A stretch of 64,000 bases of DNA from Gordonia sihwensis NBRC 108236 (GTDB lineage Bacteria > Actinomycetota > Actinomycetes > Mycobacteriales > Mycobacteriaceae). This document shows, in pieces, positions 24,939-33,704 of the stretch. The first letter of the stretch is position 1. Each line of letters opens with the position of its first letter. The notes below the pieces were generated by a model. The model was not told where the DNA came from. It made no database searches and was given only the letters and a program-made list of their open reading frames with translations. Position numbers and translations under genes: made by a program. Location of the stretch: the NCBI RefSeq assembly GCF_000333035.1, contig NZ_BANU01000006.1:124001-188000 (forward strand), given 5' to 3'.

Positions 24939-26170
24939 TCGATCTAGCGCCCATCGATCTGGTGCTCGGGCCGGGTGGCTCGGGCGTCTCCGTCGTCGCC
25001 GCGGCCGCGGCACTGCGGCACACCACGCACCCGCCCGCGGGCGTGCGGCTGGGCGCCGAGCGGGGCACACTGCTCGTCTCTCTCGACTCGCGGTCGTATC
25101 TGCCGGAACGTCTCGGCGTTCTTCGGCTCCCCGGGGAACCCGTCGCGGTGACCGCCGACGTCGACCTTCTGCAACTCGACCCGTTGTCCGTGCTGGAGCA
25201 GGCGTGGAGCGAGTTCACCGGTGCGCTCACGGCGGTGAGCTCGGGCAAGGCGCTGCTGCCGATAGTCGGTTCGGTGGCGTCGATCGCGCCGGGCGAGCTG
25301 TCGGCTCTGCCCGGCGTACAGGAGTTCCTGCTGCTCAGGCGGATTCGCGAAGCCGCGACCGCTGGACGGTGGCGACGCATAGTCGTAGACCTGTCCGGCT
25401 GCGGTGATCCGTTCGCCCTGTTGCGGTCGCCGACGGTGCTGTCCGCGGCACTCGAACGGCTGTGGCCGCGGCACGCGCGGCTCGCCGAGGCGGCGGAGAA
25501 GCCCGCGGTGGCGCAGTTGTCCGCGGCGGTGGAGGGCATCGACCGCGACTGCCAGGATCTGGCGGATCTGTTCACCGATCCGCACGGGGTGGCGGTCCAC
25601 GTGGTTGTCGACGCGGGGGACCGCGGAGCGCGTGCGCTCGCAGACCAGATCGCGATCAGCGACCTGATGGCGCTGCCGTTGCGATCGGTGCTGGTCAATG
25701 AGGGCGCGGGCGGCGCGGCACAGGTCTGCGCGATCGATACCGCGCGGGCGGTGCTCGGCGGCGACGACACGGTGCAGGTGATGGCCGTGGCCGCCGCGCC
25801 GGAGGCGGTCGACCGGCTGTCCCGGATCCGCCGGGTGGTGGTCGATCTGCCGACACCGGGCGGGCGGCCGCGCGGGTCGGGCGCGCTGACCGTCGCGCAC
25901 GTCTCCGGAGAGGGCCTGGACAGCGTCTTCGAACTGGCGTGGGACCAAGGGCTACCCGACCCCGACCGGCTGGCGCTGGGCAGGTCCGGCGACGATCTGC
26001 TGGTGACGGTGTCGGGTTTCCGCTTCCCGGTCCGGCTGCCCTCGGTGCTGCGGCGGTGCCTGGTGACGGGGGCCGACTGGCATGCGGGACGGCTGGTTCT
26101 GCGCTTCCGCCCGGACCCGGCCGTCTGGCCGCAGCGGCGCACCGGAACCACTCCGGACGGGGACGGTTGA
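24935..26170 (+). CDS. ArsA/GET3-like ATPase with degenerate P-loop
   Basis: About 411 aa. The fold is that of anion-transporting ATPases (ArsA/GET3): a first strand and loop IDLVLGPGGSGVSVVAAAAAL, VVDLSGCGD after strand 3, and a C-terminal region FRFPVRLPSVLRRCLVTGADWHAGRLVLRF typical of the Rv2184c family. The P-loop lacks the lysine and the following Thr/Ser of the deviant Walker A motif (GKGGVGKT), so ATP hydrolysis is doubtful. ATG/GTG/TTG starts are absent before GTG 24962, which would cut into the first strand. CTG 24935 overlaps the previous stop (CTGA) and restores it, so I place the start there with moderate confidence. Co-transcribed with the SRPBCC pair. Confidence 0.7.
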   Translation: MIDLAPIDLVLGPGGSGVSVVAAAAALRHTTHPPAGVRLGAERGTLLVSLDSRSYLPERLGVLRLPGEPVAVTADVDLLQLDPLSVLEQAWSEFTGALTAVSSGKALLPIVGSVASIAPGELSALPGVQEFLLLRRIREAATAGRWRRIVVDLSGCGDPFALLRSPTVLSAALERLWPRHARLAEAAEKPAVAQLSAAVEGIDRDCQDLADLFTDPHGVAVHVVVDAGDRGARALADQIAISDLMALPLRSVLVNEGAGGAAQVCAIDTARAVLGGDDTVQVMAVAAAPEAVDRLSRIRRVVVDLPTPGGRPRGSGALTVAHVSGEGLDSVFELAWDQGLPDPDRLALGRSGDDLLVTVSGFRFPVRLPSVLRRCLVTGADWHAGRLVLRFRPDPAVWPQRRTGTTPDGDG

Positions 26171-26217
26171 CCGGACGAACGATCCCGGCGACGGGCACGA
26201 CGAGAAGCCGGTGAACG

Positions 26218-26223
26218 TACACT
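26218..26223 (+). promoter_or_regulatory. -10 box with leaderless GTG at 26231
   Basis: TACACT, then 7 nt, then GTG 26231. The downstream annotated gene starts only at 26427, so the RNA begins with another reading frame. Confidence 0.5.
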
Positions 26224-26230
26224 CGTCGTT

Positions 26231-26426
26231 GTGAGCGAGGGCATCGACCGGGTGGGATGTGCGGTCTGTCACCACTCCGGTGCCCGGCGCTGGGGATCGG
26301 CCGCCGCGCCCGGTAGCGTCAGGTGTTCGCGATGCGCACCCACGTGCCGTCCGACCCCCGCTTGCTGCCCGACCCCCGTTTGCCCGACCACCGATGTCGG
26401 CCCGACCACCGAGGACTCCACCCACG
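26231..26426 (+). other. leaderless Cys-rich reading frame upstream of an unknown gene
   Basis: From the leaderless GTG the frame reads MSEGIDRVGCAVCHHSGARR and continues GSVRCSRCAPT, i.e. two CxxC pairs about 20 residues apart, like a zinc ribbon. The frame then runs through C-rich direct repeats (CCCGACCCCCG, CCCGACCACC) and stays open, out of phase with the 117-aa gene at 26427, which it overlaps. A one-base slip in the C-runs would join the zinc ribbon to a proline-rich linker in the phase of that gene. This may be a real N-terminal domain split by a frameshift, an uORF, or chance. Confidence 0.35.
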
Positions 26427-26780
26427 ATGACCGACGACCACGACGCCACCGGTTCAGGAGCCGCCGACGCCGGCGACTCCGTGCAGGCGTTGCTGCTCGG
26501 TTTCGCGAATCAGATCGACCAGCTCGCCGGTCTGATCGCCGGCACATCCGGGCCGCGAGTCCCGGGTTCCGGGGTTGCGGGATCGGGCATTCCGGAGCTG
26601 CTCGGAGACGTCGGCACGATGGTCCGGGAACTCGGCGACCTGCTCGCCCGCATCCTCGCCGCACTGATCGCGGTGCTCGAGGCCGTCGCCGACATGCTGC
26701 GCTCGGATCGGTCCGAGCGCGCAGGCACGTCATCGCGGTTCGAGACGATCTCGGTCAACGTCACGCCGATGGGCAGGTGA
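26427..26780 (+). CDS. small amphipathic-helix protein, unknown function
   Basis: 117 aa, at the position of Rv2183c. It has an acidic N-terminus (TDDHDATGSGAADAG), a helix QALLLGFANQIDQLAGLIAG, a Gly/Pro linker and then a long Leu/Ala-rich amphipathic helix (LGDVGTMVRELGDLLARILAALIAVLEAVADML) that could form a coiled coil or associate with a membrane surface. No signal peptide or metal site. ATG 26427 is preceded by GAGGA at 11 nt. The glucokinase gene begins two bases after its stop, so they share a transcript. I cannot assign a function. Confidence 0.6.
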   Translation: MTDDHDATGSGAADAGDSVQALLLGFANQIDQLAGLIAGTSGPRVPGSGVAGSGIPELLGDVGTMVRELGDLLARILAALIAVLEAVADMLRSDRSERAGTSSRFETISVNVTPMGR

Positions 26781-26781
26781 C

Positions 26782-27786
26782 GTGACCGCGCGCGCAGGCG
26801 ACGGGGCGTCGCCCGGTTCGGAACTGACCATCGGCATCGACATCGGCGGCACCAGCGTGAGAGCTTCGGTGGTGGACGCGCGCGGTCGCCAACTCGACAC
26901 GCTTCGCACGGCGACCCCGCCGACCGCCGAGTCACTCGAGCACTGCCTGCACCGGCTCGTCACCGAACTGCGGGACCGGTGGGCGGTGGCAGCGGTGGGA
27001 CTGGCGATCGCGGGTTTCCTGACACCCGATCGCCGGACGGTGCGCTTCTCCCCGCATCTGGCCTGGCGCGAGGCTCCGGTACCGGAGACGATGACGCGCA
27101 GGCTGGGGTTGCCGGTATTCGCCGAGCACGACGCCAATTCGGCCGCACTCGCCGAGCTGCACTTCGGTGCGGCGGCAGGTGGACACAACACGCTCGTCCT
27201 GTCCATCGGCACCGGGATCGGCGCGGGGATGATCATGGACGGGCGGCTCTATCGCGGCAGCTTCGGCGTGGCGCCGGAGTTCGGGCACCTCACCGTGGTT
27301 CCGGACGGCCGCCCGTGCAGTTGCGGCAAACGCGGTTGCTGGGAGCGCTACTGCAGCGGGACGGCACTGGTCGACACCGTGCTGGAACTGCTCGCCTCGC
27401 ACGACTATCCGCGCAGCGTGCTGGCCGCCGAGTCGGAGGCGGACCCGGGCTCGCTCACGGGCAGGCGAGTGGCGGCGGCCGCGGCGGACGGCGACCCCGC
27501 GGCACTGGCCGCGTACGAGGACATGGCGCGCTGGCTCGGCTACGGTCTCGGCATGATCGCCGACGTCTTCGATCCGGATCTCATCGTCCTCGCCGGCGGC
27601 GTCGGTGCTGCGTCGAGTCTGTTCCTCGACGACGCGCGCGAGCACTATGCGGCGGCGGTCACCGGTAGCGGGCACCGCCGGCTGGCCCGGATCCGCGGTA
27701 CCCAGCTCGGCGAGGCGGCGGGAACGATCGGTGCGGCCGAGGTGGCACGGCAGGGACTGGCGATGCAGGTGGCGGGCAGTCAGTAG
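26782..27786 (+). CDS. ROK-family glucokinase
   Basis: Phosphorylates glucose (or a related sugar) at C6. The 334-aa protein has the ROK ATP motif TIGIDIGGTSVRASVVD near residues 15-31, the substrate loop FAEHDANSAALAELHFGAA, GIGAGMIMDGRLYRG and a complete zinc signature CSCGKRGCWERYC near residues 177-189. No DNA-binding domain, so an enzyme rather than a repressor. GTG 26782 is two bases after the previous stop. M. tuberculosis lacks a ROK gene at this spot (Rv2183c is next to Rv2182c), so it was inserted here or lost there. Phosphate donor (ATP or polyphosphate) is not decidable from motifs alone. Confidence 0.88.
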   Translation: MTARAGDGASPGSELTIGIDIGGTSVRASVVDARGRQLDTLRTATPPTAESLEHCLHRLVTELRDRWAVAAVGLAIAGFLTPDRRTVRFSPHLAWREAPVPETMTRRLGLPVFAEHDANSAALAELHFGAAAGGHNTLVLSIGTGIGAGMIMDGRLYRGSFGVAPEFGHLTVVPDGRPCSCGKRGCWERYCSGTALVDTVLELLASHDYPRSVLAAESEADPGSLTGRRVAAAAADGDPAALAAYEDMARWLGYGLGMIADVFDPDLIVLAGGVGAASSLFLDDAREHYAAAVTGSGHRRLARIRGTQLGEAAGTIGAAEVARQGLAMQVAGSQ

Positions 27787-27789
27787 AGT
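27784..27789 (+). promoter_or_regulatory. -10 box with leaderless ATG 27798 before plsC
   Basis: TAGAGT overlaps the glucokinase stop and lies 8 nt before ATG 27798, which is in frame with plsC and 21 codons above its family start. Confidence 0.45.
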
Positions 27790-27860
27790 TTCTTCCGATG
27801 CGTTCGGGCGCCGGTGCGCCGGTGCAGGTCGGGAATCGAGCAGGAGGGGCAGCAACGTCC

Positions 27861-28592
27861 ATGTGGTACTACCTTTTCAAATACATCTTCATGGGTCCGG
27901 CGCTCCGCTTGATGGGACGTCCGCGGATCGAGGGGCTGGAGAACATCCCCAAGGACGGTGCCGCGTTGATCGCGTCCAACCACATGGCGGTGGTCGACAG
28001 CTTCTACCTGCCGCTCATGGTGCCGCGGAGGATCTTCTTCCTCGCCAAGAGTGAGTACTTCACGGAGAAGGGCCTCAAGGGGCGCTTCAAGAAGTGGTTC
28101 TTCAGCACTTCGGGACAGATCCCGATCGACCGGTCCGGCGCCAGCGCGGCCGCGGACGCGCTTCTGGCGGGCAAGAAGGTGCTTGAGGACGGACGGCTGC
28201 TGTGCCTGTATCCGGAGGGCACCCGCTCGCCGGACGGCCGACTGTACAAGGGAAAGACCGGGCTCGCACGGATCGCTCTGGAGACGGGCACACCGGTGAT
28301 CCCGATCGCGATGGTCGGGACCGATCGGATCAACCCGCCCGGCACGGTGCTGCCGCGGCCCACCCGCATCGTCGTCCGAGTGGGCGAACCGCTCGACTTC
28401 TCGCGGTACGAGGGCATGGCAGGCAACCGCTTCATCGAGCGCGCGGTCACCGACGAGATCATGTACGCGCTGATGCGTCTCGGCGGCCAGCAGTACGTCG
28501 ACGTGTACGCCGCCAGCCTCAAGAACGCCGGCGGAGGCGCCAAGGCGGCGGCACCGACGGCGCCGGCCGCGAAACCGGGCGACGCGGCCTGA
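27861..28592 (+). CDS. 1-acylglycerol-3-phosphate acyltransferase, PlsC family
   Basis: Membrane-associated acyltransferase; by family it acylates lysophosphatidate or a related glycolipid precursor. The 243-aa protein starts WYYLFKYIFMGPALRLMGRP. It has the acyltransferase motif variant ASNHMAVVDSF (NHxxxxD), LCLYPEGTRSPDG (motif III) and VIPIAMVGT (motif IV). ATG 27861 matches Rv2182c and is preceded by AGGAGGGG. An in-frame leaderless ATG at 27798 would add 21 residues of low resemblance; both could be used. Downstream is a convergent GT87 gene separated by a hairpin. Belongs to the phospholipid/PIM neighbourhood. Confidence 0.9.
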   Translation: MWYYLFKYIFMGPALRLMGRPRIEGLENIPKDGAALIASNHMAVVDSFYLPLMVPRRIFFLAKSEYFTEKGLKGRFKKWFFSTSGQIPIDRSGASAAADALLAGKKVLEDGRLLCLYPEGTRSPDGRLYKGKTGLARIALETGTPVIPIAMVGTDRINPPGTVLPRPTRIVVRVGEPLDFSRYEGMAGNRFIERAVTDEIMYALMRLGGQQYVDVYAASLKNAGGGAKAAAPTAPAAKPGDAA

Positions 28593-28610
28593 TCCGATTC
28601 CGGACCCCAT

Positions 28611-28655
28611 GACGGTGTCCGCGCCGGCCGTCAAGCGGCCGTGGCGGACACCGTC
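28611..28655. terminator. hairpin between plsC and the GT87 gene
   Basis: Outer arms 28611-28622 and 28644-28655 pair over 12 bp (GACGGTGTCCGC), with an inner GGCCG/CGGCC stem. It covers the last codons of the convergent GT87 gene and probably ends both transcripts. Confidence 0.6.
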
Positions 28656-29980
28656 GTCGTCTCGGGGGCGCGGTACGGCAGCCGCCACAGTGCCACCAGG
28701 AGCGTCACGCCCCAGAGCGTGAAGGCGTTGCCGATCAGGTGCTGCCATGCAGCCCAGCCGTGCTCGATGGGCGGCAGGAGCTGGAAAGGCCCCACCGCGA
28801 AGATCACGACCCCGGTTCCGGCGAGGCCGAAGTACGTGGCACGGTAGCGGCGCTCATCGACCCGCCAGCCGATCGTCAGGCACAGGAGCAGCGCCGGGAC
28901 GCACCAGACCCAGTGGTGGGCCCAGGTGGTCGGCGAGACGAGCAGTCCCCACACGGCCACGGCGCACGTGATCGCGAGGGCGTCGACGCGGCCGGTCATC
29001 GGTCCGCGCGCGAACGCCTCGGCGGGGCGTGCCGCCAGCACCGCCGCCAGCGCGAGGACCGTGGCCGCGACGCTGGACAGGATCCAGGCAACCTCCGCGG
29101 CGCTGCCCGCGTCACCGAACACGCGGAGCCACGCGGCGTTCAGATTCTGATTGATCCGCCCCTCGGGTTGGCCGATCCGGGCGGTGTGGAACAGGGTGTC
29201 GGTCCAATACGTGCGGGAGTCGGCCGGCATCCAGATCCAGCCGATCGCCGCCGCGCCGACGAACGCGGCCAGTCCGGTGGCGACGGCGCGGAACCGGCGA
29301 GCCACAAGGAACACGCCGAGGAAGACCAGCGGGGTGAGTTTGACCGCCGACGCGATGCCGATCAGGACACCCTGTGCGCGGCGGCCCCCGGCGCGGTGCA
29401 GGACGAAGACGTCGATCATGATCATCGCCATCAGCACCACGTTGATCTGACCGAATCCGAGGGTCATCCAGAACGGGTTGAACCAGATGGTCGCGACCGA
29501 TGCAGCGATCGCGAGCCACCACCGGTTGCCGGGCGAGCCGATGTCGAGCACGGCGAGCGAGAGCTTGGTGACGTAGACCAGCAGCGCGGCGGTGACCAGT
29601 GAGATCCCGATGCTCGCGACGGCGAGCGGGATCGCACCCAACGGGGTGAACAGCAGCGCCGCGAACGGCGGGTACGTGAACGGCAGCCAGATGCCGTCGG
29701 CGGTGAAGGGCATCGAGCCGTCGGCGTACAGACTCAGGCCCTGATGCCAGATCTGGCCGCCGATGCGGTACACGTCCATGTCGAACCGGGTTCGGGTGCC
29801 GAAACTGGATGTGAAGGGCACGCCCAGGATCTGCAGGGCGGCCGAGAGTGCGAATGCGGCGACGATCGCCGCCCTCGCGGCTGGTCCGGGCGACCACCGG
29901 GTGAGCCGCTCGGCGAGCCGTTGACCCCGGAGCGCTCCGCCCTCGTCGCGGGGCTGCGTCTGACCGCTTGCAGTGGGCAT
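28631..29980 (-). CDS. GT87 polyprenol-dependent alpha-(1-2)-mannosyltransferase
   Basis: Integral membrane GT-C glycosyltransferase of 449 aa with about ten helices. It shows the family's extracellular aspartate segment FDMDVYRIGGQIWHQGLSLY after the first helix, and FTYPPFAALLFTPLG. It matches Rv2181, which uses polyprenyl-phosphate mannose outside the membrane to add alpha-(1-2) mannose branches to lipomannan/lipoarabinomannan. ATG 29980 gives a normal length. It diverges from the RNase AS gene, whose GATAAT box lies 27 bp away, so the promoters overlap. Donor and linkage are by orthology. Confidence 0.85.
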   Translation of the reverse strand: MPTASGQTQPRDEGGALRGQRLAERLTRWSPGPAARAAIVAAFALSAALQILGVPFTSSFGTRTRFDMDVYRIGGQIWHQGLSLYADGSMPFTADGIWLPFTYPPFAALLFTPLGAIPLAVASIGISLVTAALLVYVTKLSLAVLDIGSPGNRWWLAIAASVATIWFNPFWMTLGFGQINVVLMAMIMIDVFVLHRAGGRRAQGVLIGIASAVKLTPLVFLGVFLVARRFRAVATGLAAFVGAAAIGWIWMPADSRTYWTDTLFHTARIGQPEGRINQNLNAAWLRVFGDAGSAAEVAWILSSVAATVLALAAVLAARPAEAFARGPMTGRVDALAITCAVAVWGLLVSPTTWAHHWVWCVPALLLCLTIGWRVDERRYRATYFGLAGTGVVIFAVGPFQLLPPIEHGWAAWQHLIGNAFTLWGVTLLVALWRLPYRAPETTTVSATAA

Positions 29981-30006
29981 GAAAGCCAGTATTCCTGTCC
30001 GGCATG

Positions 30007-30012
30007 GATAAT
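30007..30012 (+). promoter_or_regulatory. -10 box, leaderless start of RNase AS gene
   Basis: GATAAT followed by 8 nt and GTG 30021; no Shine-Dalgarno. Confidence 0.5.
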
Positions 30013-30020
30013 CAGAAGTC

Positions 30021-30521
30021 GTGCGCTACTTCTACGACACCGAGTTCATCGAAGACGGAACCACCATCGAGCTGGTGTCGATCGGGGTGGTCGGCGAGGA
30101 CGGCCGCGAGTTCTACGCCGTCTCGACCGAATTCGATCCGGCGCGGGCGGGTGACTGGGTACGCACCAACGTCCTCGACAAGCTGCCGTCCCCGGCCGAC
30201 AAGGCGTGGCGGAGTCGCCGAGCGATCCGCGAGAGCCTCTACGAGTTCCTCACCGCCCCTGGCGACGGCGTCGAACTGTGGGCGTGGGTCGGCGCGTACG
30301 ACCACGTGGTGGTGTGTCAGCTGTGGGGGTCGATGACCGAGCTGCCGCGGGAGATGCCGCGCTTCACCCGGGAACTCCGACAGCACTGGGAGGCCGCGGG
30401 CCGTCCGGAACTGCCTCCGGCTCCGCGCAACGCACACGATGCGCTCGCCGACGCGCGGCACAACCTCGTCAAGTGGCGCGCCATCGAAGCGGCCGTCGGC
30501 GGCGGCGCCGGCGTGAACTGA
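30021..30521 (+). CDS. 3'-5' exoribonuclease, RNase AS (Rv2179c family)
   Basis: DEDD-type exoribonuclease of 166 aa that trims RNA 3' ends (adenylate-containing tails in mycobacteria). Catalytic acids are visible: Asp6 and Glu8 in RYFYDTEFIEDGTTIELVS, an Asp in WVGAYDHVVV and the terminal HDALADARHNLVKW with His and Asp. The whole protein is one nuclease domain. The leaderless GTG 30021 fits the family start. It is followed 70 bp downstream by aroG, matching the Rv2179c-Rv2178c order; Rv2180c has no counterpart here. Confidence 0.9.
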   Translation: MRYFYDTEFIEDGTTIELVSIGVVGEDGREFYAVSTEFDPARAGDWVRTNVLDKLPSPADKAWRSRRAIRESLYEFLTAPGDGVELWAWVGAYDHVVVCQLWGSMTELPREMPRFTRELRQHWEAAGRPELPPAPRNAHDALADARHNLVKWRAIEAAVGGGAGVN

Positions 30522-30579
30522 CGGCCGAGAACCGATGGCACTGTCGGAGGTGACCGACGCGACGTCCGGTTCGTCACGA

Positions 30580-32007
<1,428 letters not shown>

Positions 32008-32026
32008 AGACCCGACGGCGCCCGGT

Positions 32027-33256
32027 TCAGGCGAGCGAGGCGCCCACGGCCCACCCCGCCGCTGCGAGCACGACGGCGACGATCGTGATGATCGTCAACC
32101 ACACGGCCGCCAGTGCGCGTCCGCGCGATGTGGCCGCGGGATCGGCTTCGTCGATCACGTCGACCTGGTCGGAGTCCGGCTCCCAGTCGGCCCGGTCGGC
32201 CCACTCCGGCTCGTCGTCCGTCCAGCGTCGCTCGTCGGGTCCGTCCCAGGCGTCGTCGTCCCACCGATCAGACCGGGGGAGCGGCTCGGGATCGTATGCG
32301 GTGACCGGTCGCGGATCGGGCGCCTGCGCCGACACGGCCCGCACCGGGCGGGCGATGGCGGAGGTGACCCGCGCCGAGGCCCGGCTCGGAGCCGGGACGG
32401 TGAAGGCTGGCAGGTCGAGTTCATCGGCGGCGTCGAGCAACGCGTGCTGCATGGCGAATCCGTCGCGGAAGCGATCGGCGCGGTCACGCTCGGTGGCTCG
32501 CAGGACGATCTCGTCGATCTGCGGCGGGACGCCTTCGATCAGGTCGCCGGGGGCGGGGACGTCGTAGGTGAGCCGCTGATAGGCCAGCGCGAGCGGAGTG
32601 CTGCCGCTGAAGGGCTGCCGTCCGGTCAGTAGTTCGAACAGCATCACTCCGGCCGAGTACACGTCGCTGCGCGCGTCGACGTCGGTGGAGTTGACCTGCT
32701 CGGGGGACAGGTACGCGGCGGTCCCCAGAATCACGCTCGCCGACGTGACGCCGGCTTCGGCGACCGCGCGGACCAGACCGAAGTCGGCAACCTTGATGTC
32801 GCCGTTGTCGGAGACGAGGACGTTCTCGGGCTTCACGTCCCGGTGCACCAGGCCCGCGCGGTGCGCGGTGCCCAGGCCGCCGAGCATCGGGATCGCGACG
32901 GATGCCACCGCGTGCGGCGGCATCGGCCCGCGTTCGCGGAGCAGTTCGCGGACGCTGCCCCCGCGCACGAGCTCCATGACGAGGAACGCGACCTCACCGT
33001 CGATGCTCTGGTCGTAGACCGCGACGAGGCCGGGGTGGCTCAGACCGGCGACGGCGCGGGCCTCGAACTCGAACCGGCGCAGGAACTGGGGGTCGCCCAC
33101 GTAACGCGCATCCATCACCTTCACTGCGACGCGCCGACCCAGACGCAGGTCGGTTCCCACATACACCGAGGACATCCCGCCGCGAGCGATCGGCGCGTCG
33201 ATCCGGTATCTGCGCTCCAGCACTCGGCCGATGAGCGGGTCGCCAGGGGTGGTCAC
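32027..33256 (-). CDS. pknL: serine/threonine protein kinase PknL
   Basis: Membrane-anchored eukaryotic-type kinase, 409 aa. The catalytic domain (residues about 13-275) shows YRIDAPIARGGMSSVY, VAVKVMD with the ATP-binding Lys, the active-site loop HRDVKPENVLVS, ADFGLV and GTAAYLSPEQ. An acidic, Asp/Trp-rich juxtamembrane region follows and a single helix (ALAAVWLTIITIVAVVLAAAGWAVG) ends the protein with no extracellular domain, as in Rv2176. GTG 33256 is 8 nt behind TAGATT; the frame above is open but not kinase-like. It diverges from the DNA-binding protein gene next door, known in M. tuberculosis as its substrate. Confidence 0.93.
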   Translation of the reverse strand: MTTPGDPLIGRVLERRYRIDAPIARGGMSSVYVGTDLRLGRRVAVKVMDARYVGDPQFLRRFEFEARAVAGLSHPGLVAVYDQSIDGEVAFLVMELVRGGSVRELLRERGPMPPHAVASVAIPMLGGLGTAHRAGLVHRDVKPENVLVSDNGDIKVADFGLVRAVAEAGVTSASVILGTAAYLSPEQVNSTDVDARSDVYSAGVMLFELLTGRQPFSGSTPLALAYQRLTYDVPAPGDLIEGVPPQIDEIVLRATERDRADRFRDGFAMQHALLDAADELDLPAFTVPAPSRASARVTSAIARPVRAVSAQAPDPRPVTAYDPEPLPRSDRWDDDAWDGPDERRWTDDEPEWADRADWEPDSDQVDVIDEADPAATSRGRALAAVWLTIITIVAVVLAAAGWAVGASLA

Positions 33257-33264
33257 GGTGTTCG

Positions 33265-33270
33265 AATCTA
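33265..33270 (-). promoter_or_regulatory. -10 box, leaderless start of pknL
   Basis: Minus-strand TAGATT, 8 nt before GTG 33256. Confidence 0.5.
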
Positions 33271-33313
33271 CCCGCCGCGCCGACGACCTCGTATGTGCCG
33301 CGCAGGACACCGG

Positions 33314-33319
33314 TAGGCT
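33314..33319 (+). promoter_or_regulatory. -10 box, leaderless start of the Rv2175c-like gene
   Basis: TAGGCT, 7 nt before GTG 33327; divergent from the pknL promoter 44 bp away. Confidence 0.5.
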
Positions 33320-33326
33320 TTGCCCC

Positions 33327-33692
33327 GTGGGTTCTCTTCCGCTTTCGATCGACATCCTTCCCGACGACGTTCCAGTTCTCGACCTGGACCAGGCCGCCAA
33401 GCGGCTGGGGGTCTCGTCCAACCGGCTCCGCACACTCATCCGCGACCACAACCTGCTCGCGGCCTCGCGCGGAGGGGTACCCGTGATTCCGGAGGCCTTC
33501 TTCGGGTCCGACGGCCTCGCGAAGCACTTCGAGGGGCTGGTCCGGATCCTGCTCGACGGCGGTTACACGCGCGACGAGGCGATGCGCTGGCTGTTCACCG
33601 AGCAGGACGACCTGGGGCTGCGCCCGGCCGATGCGCTGCACACTCATTCGGCGCGCGAGGTGATCCGGCGCGCACAGGCTCAGGCCTTCTGA
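33327..33692 (+). CDS. winged-helix DNA-binding protein, Rv2175c family
   Basis: 121 aa. The N-terminal half is a helix-turn-helix of the excisionase/MerR-like winged type: LDLDQAAKRLGVSSNRLRTLIRDHNLLAASRGGVPVIPEAFF. The C-terminal half is helical (FEGLVRILLDGGYTRDEAMRWLFTEQDDLGL). In M. tuberculosis the orthologue binds DNA and loses binding when PknL phosphorylates it on an N-terminal threonine. This protein's start (GSLPLSIDILPDD) is shorter and has no threonine before residue 30, so that site may be missing here. GTG 33327 follows a leaderless promoter, and the pknL gene is divergent. Confidence 0.88.
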   Translation: MGSLPLSIDILPDDVPVLDLDQAAKRLGVSSNRLRTLIRDHNLLAASRGGVPVIPEAFFGSDGLAKHFEGLVRILLDGGYTRDEAMRWLFTEQDDLGLRPADALHTHSAREVIRRAQAQAF

Positions 33693-33704
33693 CGGCGCAG
33701 CCGG

